Source: Lachancea dasiensis
Lineage: Eukaryota; Ascomycota; Saccharomycetes; Saccharomycetales; Saccharomycetaceae
DNA length: 64,000 bases
Assembly: GCA_900074725.1 (NCBI GenBank)
Contig: LT598458.1
Coordinates: 1,364,001-1,428,000, forward strand
Direction: 5' to 3'
Each line of letters begins with the position of its first letter. Position 1 is the stretch's first letter. The notes beneath the pieces are model-generated. The model ran no database searches. It had not been told where the DNA came from and saw nothing but the letters and a program-made list of their open reading frames with translations. The position numbers were made by a program, and so were the translations under genes. This document shows positions 1-9,260 of this stretch, in pieces.

Positions 1-1
1 A

Positions 2-1153
2 CTGTACTATACAAGCATCCATTATTTTTTGCCGGCAGTGGGCCCCCAGCAAACACTGCCGCAGTTAACCACAACGGAAACATTTGTCCCATTGCTCACG
101 CACCATCCGATCGTAAAAGACGTATTTTTGTGCTGCGGGGCCACCTTTTTAGCTTGGTGTCAGCCACACAAGTACTCCAGCGTTGCAGAAAAACTGTACC
201 AAAAGTGCAGGGGTGAGCTACACCGTGAAATTGAATCTAAAAGCATCCGCGGCGATGAAACCTGGGCGTTTGCCTGTTTCCAACTATTATGCTTAACAAA
301 CAAGCTTCACAATGGACAAGGCGAGTCCATGGTTGATCGATGCATCGAGAATCTGACGCACTCTTTCCAAATCATACAGTTGAAGTACAATGACATCGAA
401 AAACACGGATCCACTGCAACCGATCGAATGTTGATCGAAAGTTTTATCTACAACTATACCGTGTCATTGTTGGTAGCTAGAGACCTGTCAAAACTGCCCA
501 ATCCGTTTGGCCAGGTTTTTCATAAATTGACCGCGCTTTTAAAGTCACCGCTTTTCAACGACTGCGATGTCGAATGGATGAACAACCCCGTATTAGGCCC
601 GTCTCTAGATGCCTTTTGTTTGCTTGCGAAGGTTTCATACCTGAGTCGCATGCCGTTGCCACTGCAGTCCAGCGAATGGAAAGCTTGTGCCAAGGAGCTA
701 CTCGAAGAGTGTCTTTATTACACTCCTCCGACGTTGCCCGAACCAGTGCGCCGCGATGAGCGTAAGTACGAGATCTACAGGCCCGGTCTTCTTTGCGGTT
801 CCATTATCAGCAAAGCCTGCTACCTACTACTGAGCAAGATACTGCAATTCCGCGAGTTCGACGTTCGCGACTGCCAAATCCAAGGTGTGGTGAAATACAC
901 TATACAGAGCCTCAAGGACATAGAGAAAGGAAACCCGCTGCTCTGCATTTTGCTATGGTCTTTGCTGATCATCGGAGCTTTCACCATTGATCCAGAGGAC
1001 CGATTGGTCATAAAGGAGTATTTGAAGAGCACCTCGGAAACCATACATTCCTACGGAGCTTTGAAAATTACCAACTTATTGCAACTGGTATGGGACCGCG
1101 AAGACATCGAACTGCTCTTTGTCCGTGAAAACATATGTCAGATCATCATCTAG
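2..1153 (+). CDS. Fungal transcription factor, C-terminal part (cut by left edge)
   Basis: The reading frame is open from the first bases of the window to the TAG at 1151-1153, so only the last ~383 residues are present and the true start lies to the left. The protein is helical, Cys/Leu-rich and low in charge, with repeated patterns such as HHPIVKDVFLCCGATFLAW near its visible start. This resembles the ligand-like regulatory domain (Fungal_trans_2 type) found C-terminal to Zn2Cys6 clusters in LYS14/UPC2-like factors. The DNA-binding domain is not in the window, so the class is inferred from the C-terminal domain alone and no target can be named. It runs in the same direction as the acetyltransferase gene that follows 0.7 kb downstream. 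Confidence 0.6.
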   Translation: MYYTSIHYFLPAVGPQQTLPQLTTTETFVPLLTHHPIVKDVFLCCGATFLAWCQPHKYSSVAEKLYQKCRGELHREIESKSIRGDETWAFACFQLLCLTNKLHNGQGESMVDRCIENLTHSFQIIQLKYNDIEKHGSTATDRMLIESFIYNYTVSLLVARDLSKLPNPFGQVFHKLTALLKSPLFNDCDVEWMNNPVLGPSLDAFCLLAKVSYLSRMPLPLQSSEWKACAKELLEECLYYTPPTLPEPVRRDERKYEIYRPGLLCGSIISKACYLLLSKILQFREFDVRDCQIQGVVKYTIQSLKDIEKGNPLLCILLWSLLIIGAFTIDPEDRLVIKEYLKSTSETIHSYGALKITNLLQLVWDREDIELLFVRENICQIII

Positions 1154-1435
1154 CATAAGGAGAGATGGACCTAGAGCTAGTGGATGTTCCTTCAGACCAT
1201 GTTAACCGCACTGGAGTTCCGCTAGAACAAAGGACCTAATGCTTGTCCTTGTACCCCGGACCAGGCCTCTGACCACGAGGGGTATGAAATTCCAGCTGTG
1301 CAGTTTTTTATTCTTGGCAATAGCGGGAGCTACCAGCAAACGAACCCTCAAGTGGCTTAAGCTCGCTTCTCTATCGCTTCTTTAGCGCTTCATTCTCGTC
1401 GCTTGTCACGCACGGCTCGAGATAATTTTTCACAA

Positions 1436-1526
1436 CTTATCTATCTTCAGCGATAAGAGCGCCCAAGCGACAAAGCGAATTACGCACAGAATCGGGAATT
1501 CAAACTACCGAATGCGAGCCGATAAG
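1436..1526 (+). promoter_or_regulatory. Cluster of three GATAAG sites
   Basis: CTTATC at 1436-1441, GATAAG at 1452-1457 and GATAAG at 1521-1526 lie within 91 bp, about 145-235 bp upstream of a TATA box. In yeasts, paired GATAAG sites bind the GATA factors (Gln3, Gat1, Dal80) of nitrogen catabolite control. Nitrogen regulation of the downstream gene is an inference. Confidence 0.45.
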
Positions 1527-1669
1527 CGCTCTCGAGCGTTCACAATCCACTCGTGGGTTTCGTTTGCGAAGCTCAGGGGTAAAAATTCGCCACAGGGGGC
1601 GGGAGCTAAGCGCCCGATGCGGGCCTTCCGATCGCTGCTGAGAGCCAAGATTTAGCCAGGACTGAAAGG

Positions 1670-1676
1670 TATAAAG
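1670..1676 (+). promoter_or_regulatory. TATA box of the GNAT gene
   Basis: TATAAAG lies 172 bp upstream of the first ATG (1848). This supports the downstream ATG over the non-ATG extension of the frame to 1719. Confidence 0.5.
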
Positions 1677-1847
1677 AGGGTCAGGGCAACACGGGGAGTT
1701 GAGTCACCGAGATCTATATTGATTTTGAAACTTTATTATACCAATCTTCTACCACCAAGACAGAACAGCTCTTACAGCACCTCAACATCTATTAACGAAG
1801 ACTTTTCTCAACAGCGCATTTTTCACAAGGTTTGTTTATTGCCAGCC

Positions 1848-2588
1848 ATGATTAACGGTCTTATTTCTCCACCAGCGTCCCCTCTTGATTCTATGAAATC
1901 GAAACCAATTGTCAAACTGAATCAAGGCCACAGCAGAACCGTGGTGCCAGTAAATAGAATCAACGATATTGAAAGGGCCACTTTAACGTTAGCCAAAGCC
2001 TTCAAGGACTCCAAGGCTAATGACTACCTCATGAAAAAGTTTGTCAATATCCCAATTGACGAGCCTGTTTCCAAGACTCGTATCAATGCGGTCTTGCACT
2101 ATTTCAACACCCTATATTCAGATAAGGGCGGGGAGATTGTTGAGGCCAACGATTTCGACGCCGTGGCTGTCTGGAGTGCCCCTGGTCAACACTTCGAGCA
2201 GGACTTAACCAATGATCCGGTATTCAACAAGATTTTCTTCGACGACTTGCATGACAAGCGCGACGAGCTCTTGCAGGATATCGATTGTTACTACTTGTTC
2301 ATAATTGGCAAGGACTTGACGCAACCACGGGTTCGTGGTTCTGTCAGGGCCATTTTTGAACACTACAAGCAGAAAGCTGACGCCGAGGGTGTGGCTTTGG
2401 TTTTAGAAGCCATCAACGAGCATGCCAAGTCTGTTTACGAGTACTTTGGCTTTAAAAATTACTACTCCTTCGCCTACGGTGTTGGTGAAGTTGACGGTAA
2501 TGGTAACCCTGACCCTAACGGAGAAGGGTTTGTGGGTCATTTAATGATATATTATAAGGGAGACTTGCCAGGTGCAAAGGACATTTGA
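1848..2588 (+). CDS. GNAT-family N-acetyltransferase
   Basis: 246 residues from the ATG at 1848; the frame opens further upstream to 1719 but only with a TTG. The C-terminal half has the layout of a GNAT fold: a strand YYLFIIGKDL, the acetyl-CoA loop region QPRVRGSVRA, a helix, then the final strand and helix EAINEHAKSVYEYFGF. This pattern is typical of single-domain fungal acetyltransferases related to puromycin-type N-acetyltransferases. The acetyl-CoA loop is off consensus (R-x-x-G-S-V rather than R/Q-x-x-G-x-G/A), so cofactor binding is not certain. The substrate is unknown. No S. cerevisiae counterpart comes to mind next to CMR1, so the gene looks like a lineage-specific insertion. Upstream GATAAG sites suggest nitrogen control. 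Confidence 0.75.
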   Translation: MINGLISPPASPLDSMKSKPIVKLNQGHSRTVVPVNRINDIERATLTLAKAFKDSKANDYLMKKFVNIPIDEPVSKTRINAVLHYFNTLYSDKGGEIVEANDFDAVAVWSAPGQHFEQDLTNDPVFNKIFFDDLHDKRDELLQDIDCYYLFIIGKDLTQPRVRGSVRAIFEHYKQKADAEGVALVLEAINEHAKSVYEYFGFKNYYSFAYGVGEVDGNGNPDPNGEGFVGHLMIYYKGDLPGAKDI

Positions 2589-2842
2589 AGTGAGAGATTC
2601 GGGCGTCTCACTCATACCGCAGTCCATGGGTCCCTAAAAAAGGTGTTTGCATTTTTTTTGATAGAATTGGAGGGAAATCATACCAACATTTCGAAGTTTT
2701 TTCTTTGATAACTAACTTTATTTACATTTGGTTCCAGTTGTTGGACGAAAACAGCGATGGTATCGTCGTTGTTTTCTCGTTAGCATCTGGATCTTCATTC
2801 TCTACCTGATCGTAACTTCAATTACAAAAAAACTTTTATTTT

Positions 2843-4366
2843 CTACGTCCTTCCCTCCTCGAACAGAAATACTTTGCCGCTCGAATTCCCCCCAACTATC
2901 CAGTTCTGCATCGGATGCCAACTCAATACGGCAGGAACCGTCGCAGTTTTGAGATGCGCCAGTTGATGGCCCGAGCTATGATATATATCGATCGCTCTGC
3001 TCATGTTAGCAATGGCAAAAACGTCCATATTGGCCTTAAAACGTGCCTTCAGGATACTTGTCCATCTGCCACTTTGACAATTATGCTTGAGTGTGAGGCG
3101 CGGTTGCATTTCTAGAGGCGGCACGTCTTTCACGTCGAATATTCGGATCGTGTCATCGTAACCGTTGCACACAAGCGATCCATCCAATGGTGAGTATGAC
3201 ACAGCTGAAACACTCAACCTTGAATCGTAGGTAGCCACCATTTCATGGCTTGGATGGTCTTCCATTTGCAGCCAGTCTGGATTCTTAACAATCTTTCGCA
3301 CATCCCAAATCTTAAGCGTACGGTCGAGTGATCCCGTAGCAATTTCGTAGGGTCTTCTGGGGTTAATGCTGAAGGAGCCGATTTTTTTATCAGCCAGCCG
3401 TCTGATATTCATGGACGCTGGTTTGGCCCTTAGGTCGACGGCTGTGAACTCACCACCCAGAGTGCTCATATACACCAAATTGGGGTCTTCGTAGCTGAAC
3501 TGAAACTCACTAAGTCCCATTGGATCGTCGTATTCGTCCTTTAGAGTCACCAGTTCTTCGCTTTGCATATTTCCCAGATGAATAGACCGCAGTATTCCGT
3601 CGTAGGAAGCAGCTATAAGCTTACTGGAGTCTTGTGGGAAGACATCGATTTTTGCAACGTTCTTGCTGAACAATTTTACAGTCGTTATATCTGGCCCTTC
3701 AACTTCATCTGTAGGATTTTCAAGGTGGACATTCCACAGTCCGACGTTGCCCGTCGTATCTCCCCCAACCACGAGCTTGCGGTCTAGAGCCGGATGGCAG
3801 AACATCGCACTGATGCGGTCTTGGACAATCTTGATTTCATTGGGCTCGAATATTTCATACGGTTGAAGCTCCAGCTCGCGTTGCAATGTCGCTATATCGT
3901 CGCTGACCTTTTGATGCTTCTGAATTTCTTTAAAGAAATCGCCCGACGAAAAATTCTTGTTACTGTAGCTTTGAAATCGAGACAAGAGCTCACTTTCATC
4001 CTCCGACTTCAGTAGATCACTCAGCTTTACATCTCCAATCACCGCTGTGTTCTTCAACTCCTCTAGATTGGCCTCCGTATCGGACTTCTTTAGTAGCTCA
4101 TAATCACTTACGTGTGGCACCTCCTTGCCATCAGAAGATTCACCCAGCAATCGGCGAGATCTTCGCGTGGGTTCTCGTGAGGGCTTTGGCTCCTTTTTCG
4201 CCACCTTCTTCTTGCCATTGGTAGTCTTTTTTTTGTGTTGGTCCTTAACGCCAACCTCACTTTTCAGCTTATTTGAAACACCATTGAGGTTCAGCTTCTT
4301 CAACAGATCATTATTTCGTTTGATATTTTCCAGTCTCCTCTTCTGAAATTCACTCAGTTCGGCCAT
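2843..4366 (-). CDS. CMR1: DNA damage-binding WD40 protein CMR1
   Basis: 507 residues from the ATG at 4366-4364. The N-terminus starts with the family-specific stretch [20 protein letters not shown] and a basic Lys/Arg-rich segment. The second half carries WD40 repeats such as [23 protein letters not shown] and [12 protein letters not shown]. Cmr1 (YDL156W, WDR76 family) is a nuclear protein that binds damaged DNA and gathers with misfolded proteins and replication-stress factors in intranuclear foci. Its divergent neighbour is the YDL157C homologue, as in S. cerevisiae, and length and start agree with the family. Expression is likely driven from the short 137-bp spacer shared with that gene. 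Confidence 0.93.
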   Translation of the reverse strand: MAELSEFQKRRLENIKRNNDLLKKLNLNGVSNKLKSEVGVKDQHKKKTTNGKKKVAKKEPKPSREPTRRSRRLLGESSDGKEVPHVSDYELLKKSDTEANLEELKNTAVIGDVKLSDLLKSEDESELLSRFQSYSNKNFSSGDFFKEIQKHQKVSDDIATLQRELELQPYEIFEPNEIKIVQDRISAMFCHPALDRKLVVGGDTTGNVGLWNVHLENPTDEVEGPDITTVKLFSKNVAKIDVFPQDSSKLIAASYDGILRSIHLGNMQSEELVTLKDEYDDPMGLSEFQFSYEDPNLVYMSTLGGEFTAVDLRAKPASMNIRRLADKKIGSFSINPRRPYEIATGSLDRTLKIWDVRKIVKNPDWLQMEDHPSHEMVATYDSRLSVSAVSYSPLDGSLVCNGYDDTIRIFDVKDVPPLEMQPRLTLKHNCQSGRWTSILKARFKANMDVFAIANMSRAIDIYHSSGHQLAHLKTATVPAVLSWHPMQNWIVGGNSSGKVFLFEEGRT

Positions 4367-4503
4367 CCTCTGCCTGTGCCCCTGTTGACGATCGACAGCA
4401 TCGACTACTTCATGAAGATAATTTGACCAATTTATCGAATTGAATTTCTAACAGGCATCAAGACCAAACAGACACCTTACAAGGCCTTATCGAGCTCAAG
4501 GGG

Positions 4504-4812
4504 ATGTCCAGCAATATCTTGTCAGTTTTCAATCCCCCACCTCAACGCGATCTCTCGAATGAGGAAACTAAGGACTGTATACCTTGTCAGGCAATGAGTA
4601 CGCTGTTTAGCTTAGGATTTGGTACGTATTTGGTAAGCGGTAAGGCTTTTGAATACTCAGAAAAGGAGCGAAAGCGTGGAATTTCCATCCAAAAGTTCCA
4701 GGAATTGAATCCGAGATGGTGGAGAACGAGCTTGAGAGGCTTGGGCGGGGCCCTAATAGTGTTTGGTATCGCCAGAGGCACAGAAAAGTGGCTATGGAAT
4801 AAAAAAAGCTAG
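4504..4812 (+). CDS. Small mitochondrial membrane protein, YDL157C homologue
   Basis: 102 residues from the ATG at 4504. It has an early Cys-x2-Cys (CIPCQAM) and two hydrophobic segments, near residues 34-47 and 79-92, separated by a charged loop. This is the layout of the DMAC1/DUF4536-like small mitochondrial proteins that include S. cerevisiae YDL157C. The gene sits between CMR1 and STE7, as YDL157C does. The family's role in yeast is not settled. A Puf3-type site, TGTAAATA, lies 27 nt after the stop codon, matching the mitochondrial ribosomal protein genes in this window and supporting a mitochondrial role. Confidence 0.8.
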   Translation: MSSNILSVFNPPPQRDLSNEETKDCIPCQAMSTLFSLGFGTYLVSGKAFEYSEKERKRGISIQKFQELNPRWWRTSLRGLGGALIVFGIARGTEKWLWNKKS

Positions 4813-4838
4813 CGTGTAGTTAACGAATATACATCGTC

Positions 4839-4846
4839 TGTAAATA
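4839..4846 (+). promoter_or_regulatory. Puf3-type site in the 3' UTR of the YDL157C homologue
   Basis: TGTAAATA begins 27 nt after the stop codon at 4812. Puf3 binds UGUANAUA in the 3' UTRs of nuclear-encoded mitochondrial mRNAs. The match is exact on the coding strand. Confidence 0.6.
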
Positions 4847-4968
4847 GGTTGTAAATGCGAATGTGTTGGGGTTAAGCGAATGGTATAAAAGGCGTCCTTT
4901 CGACAATACTTATTATTATTACAGTTTAGATCGTTGATTACTTAAATTACGAGTACCCACTATCGACC

Positions 4969-6351
4969 CTATCGATGCCGGGCTGCAGTGGCCGCGTTAG
5001 CCGCGCTTTCCAGCTGGCGCTTAACCAGTTTAGCACGCTCTTTTTCCTCTCGATTGAGCATTTTGTCTTCTTTCAGTCTCTTCTTTATGCGCTTGCACCA
5101 ATGTCTAAAGTCCCGGTCTCCCTGCGACCGACCCCTTACGATAAAGTCGTGACACAATAACTCTTGCAGAGAGGGTCGTTCCTTCTCATCCTTGAGACAA
5201 CATCTGTTTACGAAATCCACTATTTCGCGGGAACATGGGAGGCCAGGTGGAAGTCGGGGTGGAGGCTCATTCACAATCCTTTGCAAAAGGTCAAGAATAC
5301 CCTCCGGGGTATCTGAATGCCCTCCCAGCGGAAACTCACCGGTTACAAGCTCTATTATCATGAGACCCAGTGACCAAACATCGCCTTTTGTCGTGTACAC
5401 GTTGCCTTGTATTCGTTCTGGAGACATATATGTGGATGTACCGACAAACGTGTCTGCAATAGAGTTAATCAGCTTTTTGGAGACTCCAAAGTCACAGATT
5501 TTCACGCTGCCCTTACTATTGATCAGCACATTGGAAGGTTTGATGTCCCTGTGGATAATCTTGTACTCGCGATACAGGTAAGACAACCCATCCAGTATGG
5601 AATGAGAAATTCTGGCTAAAACCGGCTCTGTAAACCAATTTGCAGAGGCTTCGAGGGATCCTCGTCTTACAAATGCTTTGTACGTCGACATTATCTTATC
5701 CAGCGACCCACAATCCATGTATTCCATAAGAATGATGATCTCGTTCGTGGTGGAAGCAGTATAGAACGCCCCAAAAAACCCAACAATGTGATCGTGAGGC
5801 TTCACGTTTTGCATGATGGAAAGCTCCCGCATCAGTTGGTTTTTCACCAGCGTCTTGTTCTCCACAGGAATTGACTTCTTGGCGATGACCCGCGAGTCGG
5901 GTACGTGCAGCGTCTTCAACACGGTGCCCGAATTGCCGGATCCGATCTTCCCTAGCTGTACCAGATCCTGGAGTTCGATCGAGCTGTCTTTCAGTATCGA
6001 CAGATTCTCCAGATCCGAGCCCAGCTCCTTCACCGCCTCGTCTGTAGGTGTCACCCCGGCAGACGACAGATCCGACGTCGTGGGGCTCGGCTGCTGGAGC
6101 AATCCACCAGGCGACATGGCTGAGCTAACTACACGGTTCGTAGCGGGCACACTCAACGCCCCCACGCCGCTGTTTTTCAACACCGAAGCCGGACTCACAC
6201 CGTCACTCGTTCCAGGCCCACCGAATGGCGAGTTTCTCCCCAACGTGAGTTGCTTAAGATTCTTTCGCTTGAGTGACGAGGGCTGAAACAGCCGCGAGTC
6301 GCTATGCTGATGGTTTTGCCGAACTCGCACCTCCTGAACCCCAAAATTCAT
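4969..6351 (-). CDS. STE7: MAP kinase kinase STE7
   Basis: 460 residues. Residues 28-37 (KRKNLKQLTL) are a basic-plus-leucine docking site for the MAP kinases Fus3/Kss1. The kinase domain follows: glycine loop GKIGSGNSGTV (134-144), catalytic Lys158, HRDIKPSN (267-274), DFG (287-289), and an activation segment with Ser297 and Thr301 in the MAPKK S-x3-T spacing. The C-terminus is basic and helical. Ste7 relays the mating and filamentation signals from Ste11 to Fus3 and Kss1. It sits between the YDL157C and DHH1 homologues, with strands matching S. cerevisiae YDL157C-YDL160C. MKK1/MKK2 are the only close alternatives; the docking site and synteny favour STE7. Confidence 0.93.
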   Translation of the reverse strand: MNFGVQEVRVRQNHQHSDSRLFQPSSLKRKNLKQLTLGRNSPFGGPGTSDGVSPASVLKNSGVGALSVPATNRVVSSAMSPGGLLQQPSPTTSDLSSAGVTPTDEAVKELGSDLENLSILKDSSIELQDLVQLGKIGSGNSGTVLKTLHVPDSRVIAKKSIPVENKTLVKNQLMRELSIMQNVKPHDHIVGFFGAFYTASTTNEIIILMEYMDCGSLDKIMSTYKAFVRRGSLEASANWFTEPVLARISHSILDGLSYLYREYKIIHRDIKPSNVLINSKGSVKICDFGVSKKLINSIADTFVGTSTYMSPERIQGNVYTTKGDVWSLGLMIIELVTGEFPLGGHSDTPEGILDLLQRIVNEPPPRLPPGLPCSREIVDFVNRCCLKDEKERPSLQELLCHDFIVRGRSQGDRDFRHWCKRIKKRLKEDKMLNREEKERAKLVKRQLESAANAATAARHR

Positions 6352-6914
6352 TTCTGATGCTCTTTTGGCGTGTTTTTATATTGTTGAACCAACTGGATGA
6401 CCTCGAACACTGCTCTTGCAAAACTAGCTCAAAAACGATTGAGTGAAAAGACTTGACCAGCTTTTACTATTCACCGAAGGGCAGTTCAGTGCTGATCCAA
6501 ATCTTCATCCAGCGTAAAACGAACTCAGCAGCCAAATATAGTGTGCGTAAACTACACTCTGCTGTCCTTAATTGTATAGAATCTATCATTTCAAAACCAG
6601 CGATTACGTGAATAATGATGTAATTAATATGAGTCAAAAATTTTTATAGGAAGAGGGGGTTTAGAAATTGAAACTTGACCATCTTTTGGCCACTTTAAAA
6701 CCATTTGAGAACCAAGTAAAAAGGGTCCAGTCCACTAATTGCGATTATAAAGAGCCCGCTGGGACTATAGAGAAGATTGTTATCGGATAAGGTTGATAGC
6801 GGATTCACTAGGTAGTAAAAAAATTGTTCCACCGTTTTTGTGCTGTTTACAATTGTTTCTTTATACCGGCTTAAGGTATCGAACTAGCGTGATAAATCCC
6901 ACAACTGCTTTGTA
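6352..6914. other. Divergent promoter between STE7 and DHH1
   Basis: 563 bp without a convincing gene. It must contain both promoters. A single TTGAAACT at about 6670 resembles a weak Ste12 site, but no clear TGAAACA pair is seen. Confidence 0.5.
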
Positions 6915-8510
6915 ATGGATGTTGACAACTGGAAAGCTGAGCTGAACATCCCTAAGAAAGACACCAGACCACAGACAGACGATGTTCTTGGGACCAAGGG
7001 CAACACGTTTGAGGACTTTTTCCTTAAACGGGAGCTTTTGATGGGTATCTTCGAAGCCGGATTTGAGAAGCCGTCGCCAATTCAAGAGGAGGCGATTCCT
7101 ATCGCGATCGCCGGCAGAGACGTTCTGGCACGCGCCAAGAACGGAACCGGCAAAACCGCTGCCTTTGTGATTCCGACCCTCGAGCGCGTCAAGCCCAAGC
7201 TCAGCAAGATTCAGGCCCTGATCATGGTACCCACCCGTGAGCTGGCGCTACAGACGTCGCAGGTTGTTCGGACTTTGGGTAAACACTGCGGTATCTCGTG
7301 TATGGTGACAACAGGTGGTACGAATTTGAGAGACGATATTATGCGTCTGAATGAGCCCGTACACATCTTGGTTGGCACTCCAGGCCGTGTGCTGGATTTG
7401 GCGTCGAGAAAGGTTGCCGACTTGTCCGAGTGTCCTCTGTTTGTCATGGATGAGGCCGACAAAATGTTGTCTCGCGACTTCAAAACCATAATTGAACAAA
7501 TCTTGACATTTTTGCCCCCAAAACACCAATCTCTACTGTTCAGTGCTACATTCCCACTAACCGTCAAAGAATTCATGGTGAAACATTTGCACAAGCCTTA
7601 CGAAATCAATCTCATGGACGAATTGACGTTAAAAGGTATCACTCAATACTATGCTTTTGTCGAGGAGAAACAAAAACTGCACTGTCTCAACACATTATTC
7701 TCCAAACTACAAATCAACCAGGCTATCATTTTCTGTAACTCCACCAATCGGGTGGAGCTATTGGCCAAAAAAATCACAGATTTAGGATTCTCTTGTTACT
7801 ACTCACATGCTCGCATGAAGCAACAAGAAAGAAACAAGGTTTTCCACGAATTTCGCCAGGGCAAAGTCCGTACCTTGGTGTGCTCCGATCTACTGACACG
7901 TGGTATTGACATTCAAGCGGTAAACGTCGTGATTAATTTTGACTTTCCTAAAACGGCCGAGACGTATTTGCATCGTATTGGTAGATCAGGTAGATTCGGA
8001 CATTTGGGGTTGGCCATAAATTTGATCAATTGGAATGATCGTTTCAACCTTTACAAGATTGAACAAGAATTAGGCACGGAGATTGCTGCTATTCCAGCCC
8101 AAATCGACAAATCTCTCTACGTGGCCGAAGACAACTCCGCCGTGCCCGTGCCCTTTCCCTTGTCGTCTTTGCCTAGTACGATGGCTAATGTTGCGGGTCA
8201 ACAATTGCCTCCCCAGGTGACTCAACCGCAATTTCATGCTGTACCTCCTCATCAGCTGGATCCACAACAACAATTGCAGCAGCAGCAGCAACAACAACAA
8301 CATCAACATCAACATCAACAATTACAACAACACCAAATGCCTCTTAATTACCCACCACAACAGTTTGCTTCCCAACAATACCCACCACAGCCTTATCCAT
8401 CTCAACAGTACGCGGGCCAGACGTATGCACCACAACCGTTTATGCAGGGATCGCCATCTTTGGACTCTACACCACAGCTTCGCGGTCATGGATCTCCTCA
8501 AGGCTACTGA
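6915..8510 (+). CDS. DHH1: DEAD-box RNA helicase DHH1
   Basis: 531 residues from the ATG at 6915. Walker A AKNGTGKT at 74-81, DEAD at 179-182, SAT at 210-212 and HRIGRSGR at 363-370 are all intact. After about residue 420 the tail is low-complexity, with a run of Gln interrupted by His (CAA/CAG repeats at about 8265-8335) and Pro/Gln/Tyr repeats. Dhh1 (DDX6 family) is a cytoplasmic helicase that represses translation and promotes decapping in P-bodies, working with Pat1, whose gene is also in this window (51964-54597). Length and tail fit the yeast family. The neighbours STE7 and PNP1 agree with the ancestral gene order. Confidence 0.97.
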   Translation: MDVDNWKAELNIPKKDTRPQTDDVLGTKGNTFEDFFLKRELLMGIFEAGFEKPSPIQEEAIPIAIAGRDVLARAKNGTGKTAAFVIPTLERVKPKLSKIQALIMVPTRELALQTSQVVRTLGKHCGISCMVTTGGTNLRDDIMRLNEPVHILVGTPGRVLDLASRKVADLSECPLFVMDEADKMLSRDFKTIIEQILTFLPPKHQSLLFSATFPLTVKEFMVKHLHKPYEINLMDELTLKGITQYYAFVEEKQKLHCLNTLFSKLQINQAIIFCNSTNRVELLAKKITDLGFSCYYSHARMKQQERNKVFHEFRQGKVRTLVCSDLLTRGIDIQAVNVVINFDFPKTAETYLHRIGRSGRFGHLGLAINLINWNDRFNLYKIEQELGTEIAAIPAQIDKSLYVAEDNSAVPVPFPLSSLPSTMANVAGQQLPPQVTQPQFHAVPPHQLDPQQQLQQQQQQQQHQHQHQQLQQHQMPLNYPPQQFASQQYPPQPYPSQQYAGQTYAPQPFMQGSPSLDSTPQLRGHGSPQGY

Positions 8511-8549
8511 TTGGATATCTCTGTGAGAAAAGGCATTGGTTCCATCCAA

Positions 8550-8575
8550 TTTTTTTTTTTTTTTTTTTTTTTTTT
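8550..8575 (+). repeat. Poly(T) tract of 26 bases
   Basis: An uninterrupted run of 26 T just after the DHH1 stop codon. Such tracts are common in yeast spacers, exclude nucleosomes and vary in length. Confidence 0.9.
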
Positions 8576-8647
8576 AAATAAAACAATAACTTCCACACAA
8601 CTCACTCACCATTTGGAACTTAAATATACTGTTCAAATGGTTGTACT

Positions 8648-8914
8648 ATGATCATACCCTTTTTTCTGTTCTGTTTCTCGATTCTTTGGACGATTTTCAA
8701 GATGTTTTACCCCATAAGCCTGGGATCTCAGACTTCAAAGAGGTTCCCTCTCATACGCAATTTAGCCATAAATGCATCAGCTCCGAAGCCAGTATTGGAC
8801 AATTCTTTAAGTGGCATAGTGTCTGTGGAGCGGACAATAATAGAAGGACAAGAACCTCCAGTCTCAAAGGAAAGCTGGAATAGCCACATTGTGGGAAGAG
8901 AGTCACTCAATTAA
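8648..8914 (+). CDS. Candidate small membrane or secreted protein
   Basis: 88 codons from an ATG at 8648. The N-terminus is strongly hydrophobic (about residues 2-24), which could be a signal peptide or membrane anchor. The remaining ~60 residues are polar, with no family I recognise. It lies alone between DHH1 and PNP1, where the S. cerevisiae relatives are not known to have a gene. It may be a chance ORF, as the AT-rich spacer could produce the hydrophobic start. Confidence 0.3.
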   Translation: MIIPFFLFCFSILWTIFKMFYPISLGSQTSKRFPLIRNLAINASAPKPVLDNSLSGIVSVERTIIEGQEPPVSKESWNSHIVGRESLN

Positions 8915-9260
8915 TCATCTCACAAGGTATCCCAGGTAGAGTCTGCAATTGGTGAGGATTCTGCTTTGTATCAGAGATTACTGTTCCTCTTTCGATAAAC
9001 ATCATTTTGCATTGACTCAGACCCTCGCACCTTATTACCAAGCATAATATTAGCATCTGTAATTTCCATATCCAGCATTCCGTCATGAATTTTAGCACAT
9101 AGTACAAGTTTCACTGTTGATATCGTTTGGCTATCTAATTGTGCCCTGCTTATCTGTAAATTCTTGATATAATTCTCGACAATTGCAAATCATTCCAACC
9201 ACCAGAGAAGAAAGAGTAAAGGACAAGGAAACATTAGACAATATAGATAGATAGGTTACG

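Larger units (their letters stand above)
1154..1847. other. Intergenic region with the acetyltransferase promoter
   Basis: No gene is seen here. The stretch is GC-richer than other spacers. It holds three GATAAG-type sites (1436-1526) and a TATA box (1670-1676), so most of it is probably the promoter and 5' leader of the GNAT gene that starts at 1848. Confidence 0.6.
8511..9260. other. Spacer between DHH1 and PNP1
   Basis: 750 bp. It begins with a 26-base T run (8550-8575), probably within the DHH1 3' region, and contains one candidate small ORF (8648-8914). The remainder, about 8915-9260, is the PNP1 promoter; nothing else is recognised. Confidence 0.5.

Noticed and set aside
6660-6680. Ste12 pheromone response element upstream of STE7
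   Set aside because: Only one weak TTGAAACT match, with no second site.
8236-8549. ORFs on both strands over the DHH1 tail (poly-Asn and poly-Leu frames)
   Set aside because: They are other frames of the CAA/CAG repeats that encode the Gln-rich tail of Dhh1.
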